A DNA stretch of 64,000 nt from Aphrocallistes beatrix (GCA_963281255.1 OY725491.1:2852001-2916000); one strand, 5' to 3'. Counted from the first letter of the stretch, positions 1 to 11,062 are shown. Notes: generated by a model from the letters alone, not told the origin. A program made the numbers and translations.

Positions 1-690
1 CTCCATGGGACTGTAGTAAATGTTGCCATTGATCTAGAGGAAACTGTGAAGAAGTTACCCAAAACCTTCAATCAATCTCAAACTATTCATCTTCAATTAT
101 TCCGTAAAATGTCTTACAAGAAACCTCACCTTGAGACTATTCGAGACTATTATACCTCAGATTGCAGTAACAACCACAAACTGTCTGGTACTCGTATCAG
201 AACTATTTCGAGAAGGAATTGAACTAACTAATGATTGGATTAAAGAGCTGGTGCTGGTGGACAGGAAGTAGTGCAATTTAGTGTAAATCCATGTGATAAG
301 CAACATTCAGCTACGACTGATTTAGCTATTTATGGTGAAGAAATGAATGACACTTTACAACCTAAGACTTGGACACTATACTTAATATTTCTAAACAGAA
401 TAAGCAATCAGATGAATCTGATGACTTACTAAATCAAATTGAAAGTTGATAAATGAGTTAGACAAGTGGGACGAAGAGAAAAATCACCTTTCAATTAATC
501 CAGGAACTCTAGTCACAATGCTTCTTCTTCCAACAGATAATGTACTAATGAAGATAGCACCAGGAGATGGTAAAAGCAAACCATGGATAAACATGTAGGG
601 GAACTAGCGTAGCCATGTGTATTCGGCGAAGAGAAGTGACATATTTCTGAAGATATTTCACATGCGAAAAGGCCAGTCTGATATCATGAG
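1..690 (+). pseudogene. Helitron Rep-protein fragment (decayed)
   Basis: Frame-broken remnant of the N-terminal half of a Helitron replication protein. Reading across frames gives LHGTVVNVAID, then FNQSQTIHLQLFRKM, later IAPGDGK and a KHVGELA..PCVFGEEK block. The same blocks occur in the same order in the Helitron pseudogene at 40211-44105 (LHGMIVNVPID, FDQSQTIQLQLFRK, LAPGEGK, KHVEELAYPCAFGGEK). At least two frameshifts and several stops make it non-functional. It ends near GATATCATGAG|gtatgt, the same exon end and donor position as the other copy, so the fragment stops at an ancestral splice donor. The HUH and helicase parts are missing. The 5' side runs off the window. Helitron assignment rests on the paralogue and recalled family motifs. 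Confidence 0.72.
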
Positions 691-999
691 GTATGTAATT
701 CATTTGATATAAATATTTTCCTAGTCAAATTATATTACACCATTAAAACTCCATTGAATCGGACATATTGTGAGCATTAAGAATTATGATTTAAACAAAA
801 ACCGAGGCATTAACAATACAGTTAGTATAATCATCCAAATCTATAATATTACCTTAAATCTTATTCACTTTGTCTAACGAGTCTACTCTTTACTATAATA
901 ACTACTTTATATCTCCGAGATATTATCGCAGATGTTCTGTGAATATTCCACTTCTATTCTTCAAATACAACCTGATATAATAGCTAGCATTAACAGTAC
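691..999. other. AT-rich stretch, nothing recognised
   Basis: Sequence between the Helitron remnant and the Ginger terminus. The first bases could be the old Helitron intron (it begins gtatgt), but no acceptor or following exon is recognisable. Confidence 0.4.
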
Positions 1000-1311
1000 T
1001 GTTGCGTGAGAAATTGACCCCCATGGGAAATGACTCCCCTTGTATATAGGAACCATGGATACTCAATAATTGGGGAGTCATTTTCACATGGGGGTCATAT
1101 TCCTACGATAGGTGCGTGAGAAAATGAATCCTCTCTACTATTTAATGTATTGATCATCTTGGTGAATATTTAGTCATCTTAGTGAATATTTAGTATTCTA
1201 TCACACTATTACAACTTCCTGTGGTGATTTCCTAATTGGAAGGGATGACAATTGCATCTAGAATATTTAGTATTCTATCACACTATTACATCTTCCTGTG
1301 GTGATTTCGTA
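1000..1311 (+). repeat. Ginger element left terminal inverted repeat
   Basis: Pairs in inverted orientation with 5315-5629. It holds the motif GACCCCCATGGG and its partner CACATGGGGGTC, which themselves form an imperfect palindrome at 1016-1095. It also holds a direct internal duplication of about 75-80 bp (TATTCTATCACACTATTACA...CCTGTGGTGATTTC) near 1195-1310. Confidence 0.9.
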
Positions 1312-1513
1312 TACTTGCTACGGAACATGTTCCGTAGCATACTTATCATGAGTAATAAAATAAAGAAAATAGGAAAGTATTGGCATATGTTACACAGTGT
1401 TGTTATTGTGTAAATAAACTCATACAATCTGGTACAATATAGTAATAAGTTTATTAACATATTTTAGTTTTTGCAACAATAAATTCTACAGATAACAAAC
1501 ATCATTTTGTAGA

Positions 1514-4500
1514 TTAAATACATAATTCAGGGTGTAGTAAGTAAAACACTGAATTCAGTTTCCCCAAAGTTGTGTTCTTCTCCCATTCTGATATTTTAGG
1601 AGACAGCAGATCATTATACTTGTACCAAACACCATTCTGATATATCATTAAATAGAAATGATTGCCAATAGATAAAGTATATCCTACCAATCTGTAGCAT
1701 AGGGTTCGTTCATTGTTAGCAATATAGATTGACTCATCAATATCACCCATTTTAAGTCGTGTCGAAGTTCATCGAACTTGAGGTCATGAATTAGTGACAA
1801 AAAATGTTCTCCATCTGTATTAGGTGTGAATCCGGTGAATTTTATTGCATTCTCTATGCTAACTTTATTTAAACCAATCAGTGATATTACATTATCTATC
1901 GAACAGGTGTTTACATGTAGGATATCGTTAAATTCCCCTTGCCAAATTGGACACAATTTTTCAAGTTCAGACGCGACACCGTGAGAATAGCACTCTTGAG
2001 CAATATCCGAGTTCGAGTTTAGTTGAATATCTTTTGTTCCCTCATCTTCAGAATCGATATAAATAAGTTTAGAATTCGAAATACTTTCCAGTACCACAGG
2101 TAATAGAACAGCCAAGGGGTAGTCACATTTATGTCTTTCATCTATTTCTATCTGACAAGTTTCGAGATGTTCATTATACCACTTGGAAACCAGGCAAGCA
2201 ACCTTTTCTTTCAGAGCATATTCAACTGAAGTCTCTGGATGGTATGAAATAAGATCATTGAATTTCAGGTATTTAGATTTTTCATCTAATTGTCGATGTA
2301 AATCAGAGATGTAGGAGTTCTCTTTCAACGCATTTATAAGTTTAGGTTTGATGCTGTTTATAATTTCCTGGTATTCATCATAGGTAGGAAGATTGGGATC
2401 AGATTCAAATATTTCTACCATCGAACCAATAGTGCCATCTCCACCTTAAAATAATTGACTAAGAATAAAATTTGAACGGATAAGTGTTTGAAACCTGAAC
2501 GATATTTTAATTGTGTGAATGTTGTACACTTCGACTAAGGATTAATTGTATCAAATAATATTTTTTAGCATTCTGATTTTTTAAAATTTGAATTTTTTGC
2601 GTTATTTTATCTTTTAATTAATATGTACCTTGTACATCTAATAGCTAGCTAGTATTTCGCGGAATTTTATTATTTTTGATTCCCTTTGCAAAATACTATA
2701 TTACATACTTACATTTAGAGCTAGAGAAGTAGTTAGTAGTCAAGTCATCTACTTTCGAGTTGAAACATTCAAACGACATTGAGGAGGAAGTTGGCGAAGA
2801 TTGCAACTACAGAATTGAGAATAATGATCTAACATACTGAAGTATCATGCATAGGGAGATTTACACTACCGATTATTGTACACGTATACATTCGTACAAT
2901 GTATCAAATACGTAATTTAAATATGAAATCTGAAAACATAAAAATGTTGATGATGAACCAACCAACCTTGCATTGTTTTAGCTTTTTGGATGCTTTTCGC
3001 TTTTGAGAATTCTGATTTGTCGATGTAGTCGATGTAGTAGTTTGAACGACAATGTGATGAGTCTAAATAATTGTTATTTTACAAATCAATTGTTGGTTCT
3101 TTGATAATTTACACGTAATATTATACATCTATTCGCTATCTCATAACATTTAACGGATAGCCATGACAGATACTTAAAATCGAGTAGTATTTTAATATTT
3201 GTGTAGATAGGAAAATATAGTACCTGTGAAATACGCTGCAAATACTTTTTGGTGAGATGGAATGGCACCTTTTTCGATTTTTTCCCTTTCTCCTTATCAA
3301 CAACAACATGGCCTTTTGTAACTCTTTGAACTGGATAAGGCCCAAAATATTTAGGTCGTGATTTTGTCCCAGGCAGCTTTTTGTCTCTGTTGATATTACG
3401 GATAAGCACGTTATCTGACTTCTCGATGCTTGATCTAAGGAAAGAGTTATAATAAATACTGAGTCTACAATTTATGTTATCCGTGCTTATTTTAACAACA
3501 CTATGTATCCGATCTGTCCGAAAATTCGGAAATTCCGTAATTGAGTAAATGTATTTTTAGTAAATTAAGATATCTCCTTTCGTTATTTTACTTAGTTTTC
3601 ATTTACTACATAATCATTGCACAAATGTAAGTAATTAAATCTATTAGAGATATTTTAACTTATATAAAAGAAAAACAAACCTCTTACGATGAATCTTAGC
3701 ATCAAATATCTGTTGCTGCCTTGCTTGATCTTGTAGGATATTTGTACGTGCATTTCCATATTCACTATTTCTGTGGGAGTCCATACTTTCTATCCACTCT
3801 AATGAATCAGAGGGCACTGTATACGAGTTTTCACTTCTTTCAGAGTCATTATTTTCAATAGCATCATCAGAACTTGAATTTCCATCTAGTTCTAAGCCAC
3901 TTGTACTAAAGAGATAAGCCGGATTGCAATCTCGACCAAACATTATTCTAAATGGGGTCATCTTAGTCGATTTTTTGAGATGTGTGTTTGCAGCTAAGCA
4001 TGCCTCGTCAAGCCGTTGTGTCCATTCAATGTCTACGTCGTTGCGAAACTTTTCGATTTTGCTAAATAAATATAAGTTATTGAATTGTTATCCAAGAAAC
4101 TTCTATCTAAAAATATTCCTACCATTTCAAGATCTTATTTCCTGCTTCCACTAGGCCATTACTCTGTGGGTGATACGCTGCTGTTGATCGGTTGTCTACT
4201 TTTAGAATTTAATGGAATTGTTTGAACTCCTACAAACAAATACTTTCAAATAACTTTTTTCACAACTAGACTATGGTAGTAACATTATTATCCGAAAAGT
4301 GGTATTTACCAACCTTACTCTGAAATTCTGGACCTTGATCATGTTGAATGATTTCAGGGATGCCAAGTGTTAGGTATATAGAACGTAGCTTGTCAATTGC
4401 TTCTTTAGTGCACTTCGATTTAAGCGGTCTTGCTATTACATATTTAGATAAATAACAAACGGCAACTAATAGATGCAAATAGCCATCCTGAGTCATTGGC

Positions 4501-5162
4501 AGGTTACAGATTAAGTCCATTCCGATATGTTGCCATGGCCTTTCTGGAGGTGGTATAGGTTGGAGTAGACGATTTGTATTCGTATTTGGATCCCTTTCCT
4601 TTTGGCATTTATCACAATTTTTTACCTATACGAAAAGATCACTCAATAGTACACTTTTTAAAGATATGCATTGGAAACTTCACACAATGTATCACCTGAT
4701 TTCGAAATTTTATATAGCATCTAGAATTACAGCCCTAACTAACAATTGTTTTAAAATTAACATGCTACTTACATAGCTTTCTAACTTGCTTGCACATTCC
4801 AGTCCAATAGTATTCTCTGCGAATATTGTTGAGTGTAGCATTCTGGCCAGGATGATCTGAATCATGGTACAGCTGGAGTATAGTCGCTATTTCTGTTTTC
4901 AGTGGGCATTTTTTTAAATGTTCACTCCCATCTGGAAACATCACTTTCTGTACCAATAGAAAGAATAAAACCTTCCAAAAAGTAGATTAAGTAGATAATT
5001 ATATTGTTTACTTACCTGATAAAGAATATTATTTTCTCCACTTATCCGAAATTTAAGTGATTTCCTTCGAAAGTTTCGCTTGAGAGCCTTGCTTTTGAAG
5101 GAATCAGGATATTTTTGATACAATAAATAATCCTTAAGTTCTTCATACTCTATTAACTCCAT
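1514..5162 (-). pseudogene. Ginger transposase: integrase core plus C-terminal protease-like domain
   Basis: Inferred exons (minus strand): 5162-5016, 4947-4773, 4625-~4314, 4229-4133, 4061-3681, 3434-3234, 3062-~2963 and 2444-1514, most joined by GT-AG introns of about 60-250 bp. In order I see an H2C2 zinc-binding region (LYHDSDHPGQNATLNNIRR, then KNCDKCQK), a DDE core and a C-terminal GPY motif (RPKYFGPYPVQ). The acidic residues are D in MDLICNLP (4515-4517), D in QHDQGPEF (4338-4340) and E in SNGLVEAG; the last two are 35 residues apart, as in retroviral-type integrases. The last exon carries NTCSIDN (Cys codon 1903-1905) and GNHFYLMIYQNGVWYKYND (His codon 1658-1660), resembling the Cys and His boxes of a papain-fold protease. 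Damage: in-frame TAA at 4209-4211, a one-base frameshift near 1750, and an unclear exon 2/3 junction. Start: first ATG upstream of the KDYLLYQKYP block. Confidence 0.8.
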
Positions 5163-5314
5163 TAGCAAAAATGTCAAATTGATCAAGGGGATTATAAAAT
5201 GTGTATATATATATAGTATTAATAATTGAATCACTATCTTGCATGCAGCCACACACATGTGTGGTTTGAGTCACAGTAGAATAGTAGTAGAATAGAATTG
5301 TCATCCATTCCAAT

Positions 5315-5629
5315 TACGAAATCACCACAGGAAGATGTAATAGTGTGATAGAATACTAAATATTCTAGATGCAATTGTCATCCCTTCCAATTAGGAAATC
5401 ACCACAGGAAGTTGTAATAGTGTGATAGAATACTAAATATTCACTAAGATGACTAAATATTCACCAAGATGATCAATACATTAAATAGTAGAGGGAAGTC
5501 ATTTTATCACGCACCTATCGTAGGAATATGACCCCCATGTGAAAATGACTCCCCCTAATTATTGAGTATCCATGGTTCCAATATACAAGGGGAGTCATTT
5601 TCCCATGGGGGTCAATTTCTCATGCAACA
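5315..5629 (-). repeat. Ginger element right terminal inverted repeat
   Basis: Inverted copy of 1000-1311 with only scattered differences, including the internal duplication (units near 5321-5395 and 5400-5450). Ends ...CATGCAACA at 5629. Confidence 0.9.
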
Positions 5630-5650
5630 GTGCTATCAATATATGCATGA

Positions 5651-5695
5651 GACAGACCACATCGAAAGGAGGGAGACCTTTCGATGTGGTCTGTC
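5651..5695. other. Perfect 19-bp hairpin with 7-nt loop
   Basis: GACAGACCACATCGAAAGG at 5651-5669 is followed by a 7-base loop and its exact reverse complement at 5677-5695. It lies 21 bp beyond the Ginger right end. No A/T-rich tail, RNA polymerase III box or ORF explains it. Confidence 0.85.
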
Positions 5696-5699
5696 CCTA

Positions 5700-6016
5700 T
5701 CCTCATATGTGACTCAGATCCTAGAACCTATCGAATTGAGTGAATAGACAGCAACAACTGAAGAATTGAAGCAAAATAAATTACTAAAACAGACAGCGAT
5801 AAAGAATCAGTTGGTTGATGAGATTGATAATGATACTAAAACCATGATTCAGATATCCACATATTCGAAGACTATAAACACACCAACCGAACAAAAGTAT
5901 TTGAAAGTTTTAATATTTCCCAATAAAATAGTACTGAATGGTTCTATTAATGCACATAAATAGTAAGAGGTATTGTTCATTTGATTCCAGATTCATATTC
6001 TATGTATTCGAATTAG
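5700..6016. other. No recognisable feature
   Basis: A 65-codon open frame at 5766-5963 has low-complexity composition (many K, N, T, I) and matches no family I know. I treat it as chance. Confidence 0.4.
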
Positions 6017-6200
6017 CCATTTTGGAAGTCTTCAACTAATTTGCTTCATAACTAGGTTGGAAGTTATCAACATATGCCACCTTGTGCCAGTTGTCCCGAG
6101 TCCTAACCATCATACATGATGGCGATAAGTGGCACAAGTTAACACGAGCTGTGAATATTCAACTTAGTTATGAGTAATTTCGGTGGAAACTTCCAAATGG
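6017..6200. mobile_element. Short foldback MITE
   Basis: About 184 bp that folds back on itself. The tips are CCATTTTGGAAGT and ACTTCCAAATGG. Inner pairs are CATAACTAGGTTG with CAACTTAGTTATG and CTTGTGCCA with TGGCACAAG, and CATCATACATGATGG lies at the apex. No coding capacity; target duplication not resolved. Confidence 0.65.
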
Positions 6201-6410
6201 ATAATTCAATTATGTAGAATGCGAATCCGAAATCAAACAAATAATAACTCTTATAGTTTATGTGCAAGACCTTACATTAACAGACTCATTTTAGTACTAT
6301 TTTGGTGGAAAATATGTCACGTTTCAAATACTTTTGTCTGGTTAGTGTATGTTGGAATTGAATGAAAAAGGATACATCTTCACACTCAGAACATCAATGA
6401 ATCGGGAAAC

Positions 6411-7925
6411 TTGACTAAGGCCGAATTGATTAAGGATACCGCCCTCGAAAAACATCGCCTGACATAAAATATTATTTTGGAAGTTCAAAGCATTTATCTC
6501 CAAAATTCGGTCAAAGCCCCCCGTTTATGGTCCAAAAACAGATTCCTCCATATCTCGGGAAATACAACCCAAATTCGTAGCTCTCAATTCTTAATATACT
6601 TTTCAAGACGGTATATATCTGATTCTTAAATAATAAGTGTACTACATGGAATGGAATGCGAAGTTTTAAATTTTTATCACGTGATGACGTAGCATTTTTC
6701 GAAAATCCTAACTTGAAAACTAAAAGTCGTAGACTCTCGCTCTAACTTCCTAATATACTTTTTACTAGAAGCTCTTTATTCATTCTAAACCGATGAATTA
6801 TACATTGTAGTGCTAGGAATATGAATTATATTCCCTATTGGTTCAAAATATTCGGGGTTAGAGGCCTCAAGGTAATTTGTGAATTTTCAAATAATTTTGC
6901 TATTTTCACTAAAATCTGTTGGAATACATCTAATTCATTAGTATACATGCGATTAAATGCCCATGGATGCTTTTATTTATCGTTAATAGCTCATTTTATA
7001 TCGTTCTTAACGTTAAAACTTCAAATCCTTATATCTCGGGACTTTAAAGTTCTAAAATTGACCGTCTTTCAAAAATTTTAACTCAAATTTGCTTTGAGAT
7101 AGAGGTTTGAAAATTTCAGAAGTTGTAACATATCATTAGGCGATTAGCGTAGGACCACTCGATTTTCGATATCTTATAAATTTGTGATTTCTTTGCTGAT
7201 TTCCATAGAAAATCGAGCTTTTTTCGGCGTTTTTTGGCAATGTTTTTTCAAACCCCTATAAAATTATCAATTTGGTTATTTTAACTTTCTTCTGGTCCTA
7301 TGCGATAGCGAATTTGATAGACTATATATGAATAAATTTTGGAAGCATTTGATCCAAACATGTGTTTCAAAAAGATCACAGAGTGGAGGAGGGCTTACCA
7401 TTAAGATGTGCTAGGGAAAAACGGAAAAAAACGGACTTTGAGACGCTGTAACTCAAAAACTGGAAATGCGAACCAAAAACTGTTTGGCATGTCTCAATAT
7501 TTTTTAATTGCACTACCTGCCCACGCTTAACATCCTATATACCTCTATTCTTGATATATGCTGTAAGCCAAACCTATTAATTTTTCACGGGCGGTACCCT
7601 TAAGCCTGAATTGCCTAAGGCCGAAATTTATTCATTACTGGATAAGGCCGATTTAAGGCCGATTTGCCTAAGGCCCAGAAAGCAGCCAGTATTTAGAAAA
7701 GGGTCAAAAAGTGTTTTGAAACGTTCCAAAAGTGACTTTAGGTTGAGTGACAAAGGTCTTTCAAGTGAGCTGTGGTGTTTTTGGGACTTAATTCGATTCA
7801 TGACATTAGCAAATATTTTCGGCCTTATTCCAGTATTAGATCATTTTCGGCTTTAGGCAATTCGGCCTTATTCCAGTTTTCAAAATGTGTGAATTTTGCT
7901 CGAATTTTCGGCTTTAGTCAGTTAA
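6411..7925. mobile_element. Outer AAGGCCGAA palindromic element hosting a TTAA element
   Basis: The left edge (TTGACTAAGGCCGAATTG, ~6411) and right edge (CGGCTTTAGTCAG, ~7921) are inverted versions of each other. The segment 7604-7920 contains several CTAAGGCCGAA units in both orientations. The TTAA-flanked element at 6434-7599 sits inside its left arm, so this looks like an older palindromic MITE interrupted by a younger insertion. Confidence 0.5.
6434..7599 (+). mobile_element. TTAA-flanked non-autonomous element, copy a
   Basis: Flanked by TTAA at 6430-6433 and 7600-7603. Tips are GGATACCGCCC and, reading in from the other end, GGGTACCGCCC. It shares over a kilobase of sequence with copies at 7926-9834, 45060-46262 (inverted) and 53972-55039, marked by ATATCTCGGGAAATA, AAACCGATGAATTATAC and CTACCTGCCCACGCTTAACA. 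No long ORF survives. Compared with copy b it lacks about 750 bp after the left tip. TTAA duplication is known for piggyBac and Kolobok elements, but the tips do not identify either. Confidence 0.75.
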
Positions 7926-9834
7926 GGATACCGCAATCGAAAAACATCGCATGACATTAAAAAAATGGTGAAATTTTTTATTGTTAATTCCATCGGATTA
8001 TTGAGTAGTCTATCATCTAATCGTACTTGTTGGACGGTATTTATTTTGATATTTATGAACTGAGCACCTAAAGCACAGTCGTACTAAAAATCGGAAAGTT
8101 ATTTGTGGTTTTGTGTCGCATTCATCAATTATTTTCTAACTTATCTGTTATTTTTCAAATATATGAATCTCAAAATGGTTTTAGTCACTTTAAATATTAT
8201 AAAACAGATGAATTTTGAAAAAGAGACTTAAAATCTAAACAAAAATATCTTTATGAGGGACTACATTTCTAAAATGCTCGGGAAATGGCCGTTGTGATAT
8301 TAGCTATTGTGTATAGAAAAGAATTCTGAACATTAAAAAGAGTTATTCAGATCCGACCATTAGTTCGTAAGTTATAGTATATTGTAGGTAATGTTCGGAG
8401 ATCAAACCTCTCTATGGCCCCGAAAGTGCTCGATGTCAATGGTTAAAAACTATTGAAGATGTATAATATATTATAATCTTAAATGAAAGGATATACGTAT
8501 ATGATAATATATTGGTTCCTCAAACATCTCTTTGTCAAAAAGTAAATATTTCTTGACTTATCATCGATTTTATTGTAATACAAATTATATGGAGAACTTT
8601 GAATATATTAGAAAATGGCGAATCTTGTCATGAAATAAGTTTCCAAAAGTAGCTATAATACTCAAAAAAACAATGCAATAGTCACTAGCAATGTGTACAG
8701 AAATTTTGAAGCACTCAACATGATTATTTTGGAAGTTCAGAGCATTTATCACCAAAATTCGGTCAAAGGCTCCCATTAATGGTCCAAAAATAGATTCCTC
8801 CATATCTCGGGAAATATACACCCAAATTCTTAGCTCTCAATTCCTAATATACTTTTCATGGCGGTAAATTTCTAATTCTTTAATCATAATTGTACTATAT
8901 TGTATGGAATGCTAAGTTTTAAATTTTTATAACGTGATGGCGTAGCATTTTTCGAAAATCCTAACTTTAAAACTAAAAGTCGTAGACTATCGCTCCTACT
9001 TCTTAATATACTTTTTAGAAGTTCGTTATTCATTCTAAACCGATGAATTATACTTCACAGTGCTAGGAGTATTAATTATATTTCCCAATTGGCCCAAAAT
9101 ATTCGGAGTTTAGGGGCTTCAAGAAAATATGTGAATTTTCACTATGCTTTTGTTATCTTCACCAAAATTTGCTGTAAATATATCTAATTCGTCAGTATAA
9201 ATTCAATCAAATGCCCATGAAAGCTTTTATTTATCCTTAATACCTCATTATACATCGTTCTTGATATTAAAACTTTGAATACTCATATCTCGGGACTTTA
9301 AAATCCCAAAATTTACCGTCTTTAAAATAAAAAAAGTCAAATTTTGTTTTGTTGAGATAGAAGGCTGAAATTTACATTAGTCGTTCAATATCATTGTACG
9401 ATAAGGATAAGACCACTCTATTTTCGATATCTTATAAATTTGTGATATTATTGCTGATTTTTCAATGAAAAACGGGCTTTTTTGCCGTTTTTTGGCCATT
9501 TTTCAAAAAACCCCCATAAAATTAAAAATGTTAGTTATTTTAACTTTCTTTTGTTCCTATGCGATAGCAAATTTGATAAACTATATATTAATAAATTTTC
9601 GAAGGATTTGATACAGAGTGACGGAGGCTCTAACATCAAGATGTGCTAGCGAAAGGCGGCCAAAAAACTGACTTTGATATGCTGTAACTCAAAAACTAGA
9701 AATGCGAACCAAAAACCGTTTGGCATGCCTCAATATTTTTAATTGTACTACCTGCCCACGCTTAACATCTTATATAGCTCTATTCTTAATATATGCTGTA
9801 AGTGGTCGCTACCCTTACCGCGGTCGCTACCCTT
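7926..9834 (+). mobile_element. TTAA-family element, copy b (longer form)
   Basis: Begins TTAAGGATACCGCAATCG at 7922, keeps the segment missing from copy a (about 7965-8715), then follows the common body. Its right end differs: a GGTCGCTACCCTTAC unit occurs twice at 9806-9835 instead of the clean tip, so it has been rearranged. Non-coding. Confidence 0.65.
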
Positions 9835-9835
9835 A

Positions 9836-10011
9836 CCCCAATCAATCAACTGTATCTCTAAAGCTAAATGTGAGTTAAGAATCAACGCTAATAACGAAAC
9901 AATTTTGCTCTTTTGTAAAGCGTACATGGACATTTAGTATATATTGGACCAACATACATGTGTTGCATACATAATATCCTACTTAGCGAAATCACAACGT
10001 AGAATGTCTAA
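9836..10011 (+). pseudogene. Helitron Rep fragment with YxxxY motif
   Basis: Reads LRINANNETILLFCKAYMDI, one in-frame stop, then YILDQHTCVAYIISYLAKSQ. The same block, with RINAYNETIL and DPYACVVYIISY, lies at the end of the Helitron pseudogene at 40211-44105. The two tyrosines spaced YxxxY fit the catalytic tyrosine pair of Helitron Rep proteins. It is cut on the left by the TTAA-family element and on the right by a hAT-like terminus at 10012, so only about 58 codons remain. Confidence 0.65.
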
Positions 10012-10481
10012 ATCAGTGGTTCTCAACCTGTCCCTCCCGCGGGACCCTATCTAAAATGAATCTTTTCACTGGGAATCCTAAAGTGGAGTTCTATTTGAAT
10101 TACTACATATACATTATAGAAAAAAGCTCACATACGGGATGGGAGTGTGCTACTTTTTTCGAACAGTCACTTAGCGGTTATTTGACGATCCTTATCGGCA
10201 CTTGGCGCCAAATGTTCAAATTTAAAACTATACTCGTCGCCTTCGGGCCTCGGAAAATTGAATTTCAGGATTCTATTTTCATAATCGAATTTTCCTAATT
10301 ATACTGCGTCATCATTACCTAATTATGATGACGTCATGCTAATTCTGTAGACTCATCCAAACTAAACAATTCATCCATCATAACTTTATTCCCAACTGTT
10401 TTGTTATCGAGTTATCTATTTATGAATATTTAATTAAGTGACTCGTATTTTTGCTGTGTCATCATCACCTTATCATGATGA
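10012..10481 (+). mobile_element. hAT-like terminus followed by unassigned sequence
   Basis: CAGTGGTTCTCAACCTG at 10012 is a typical hAT terminal inverted repeat sequence. No matching right terminus was found before the Helitron-like element starting at 10482. The part 10305-10480 (GATGACGTCATGCTAATTCTG...) resembles 11063-11170 on the other side of that element, so it interrupts or separates two copies of another repeat. Confidence 0.4.
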
Positions 10482-11062
10482 CAAGCGCGCTTCGCTTGCT
10501 TGCGCTGCGCGGCTTGCGGACACTTCGTATCCGCAGAGTCGTCCTGCGGGCGCCTGGAGTTATTCAATCTAAACTATTTTTGGAATTTTTTTCTTGATAT
10601 ATCTATCTATTGTAAACATACATAGTAAACAACTAATTTATCAAATCAATCTGAAAATATGATATTCGAAATCAACACCCCTAAAAACCCCATGTCAACC
10701 GTTGGAAACTAGTTTCTCGCTTACTTTTGTTATTTGTATACTTTATGTATCTATTGAAAACAAAAGTAAACAAATAATTTATCATATCTCTCTGAAAAGA
10801 CGATCTATTGTAGTGTCGTACTTGTACAATGATTTCTATCGTGATAGTGTAGTCATTTATTTACATAAGTAGTATAGAAAAGGTGTGAAAAATTTTTTTC
10901 CATTTTTTTTGCAGAGATGTGAAAATTTCGCTTAGATCTTAGAACTTAATCGTAGTCATATCATTTGACACCTACATGACAATTTTCACACCTCTATGAT
11001 TTCCCAGTTCTTCAATCAATTCGGACAAACACACAAATTAAAAAAATCCTAGCATTTTAATA
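10482..11062 (-). mobile_element. Helitron-like non-autonomous element, type H2
   Basis: On the minus strand it starts in TATTAAAATGCTAGG..TTTGTCCGAATTGATTGAAGAA (decayed 5' end) and ends in the GC-rich three-hairpin module at 10482-10560, last bases CGCGCTTG. It is flanked by T (an A on the + strand at 10481). The body contains the marker TTCGCTTAGATCTTAGAACTTAATC shared with the H2 copies at 16740-17327 and 55281-56527. No ORF. Confidence 0.6.

Larger units (their letters stand above)
1000..5629 (-). mobile_element. Ginger-type (Gypsy-integrase-related) DNA transposon
   Basis: A 4.63-kb element bounded by inverted, not direct, repeats of about 315 bp whose tips read TGTTGC...GCAACA. TGT/ACA tips and long TIRs are known features of Ginger1 DNA transposons, whose ends resemble Gypsy LTRs. 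The bases outside the tips are gtac (996-999) and gtgc (5630-5633), a possible 4-bp target duplication with one mismatch. Inside lies one multi-exon minus-strand gene encoding an integrase-like transposase followed by a protease-like region. No reverse transcriptase, aspartic protease or gag was found, which argues against an LTR retrotransposon. The arms are nearly identical, so insertion looks fairly recent, although the gene carries a stop and a frameshift. Confidence 0.85.

Noticed and set aside
1000..5629. LTR retrotransposon
   Set aside because: The terminal repeats are inverted, and no RT, RNase H, aspartic protease or gag is present.
9748..9933. Overlapping frames on both strands
   Set aside because: Only the plus-strand reading from 9836 matches Helitron Rep blocks; the rest are chance frames.
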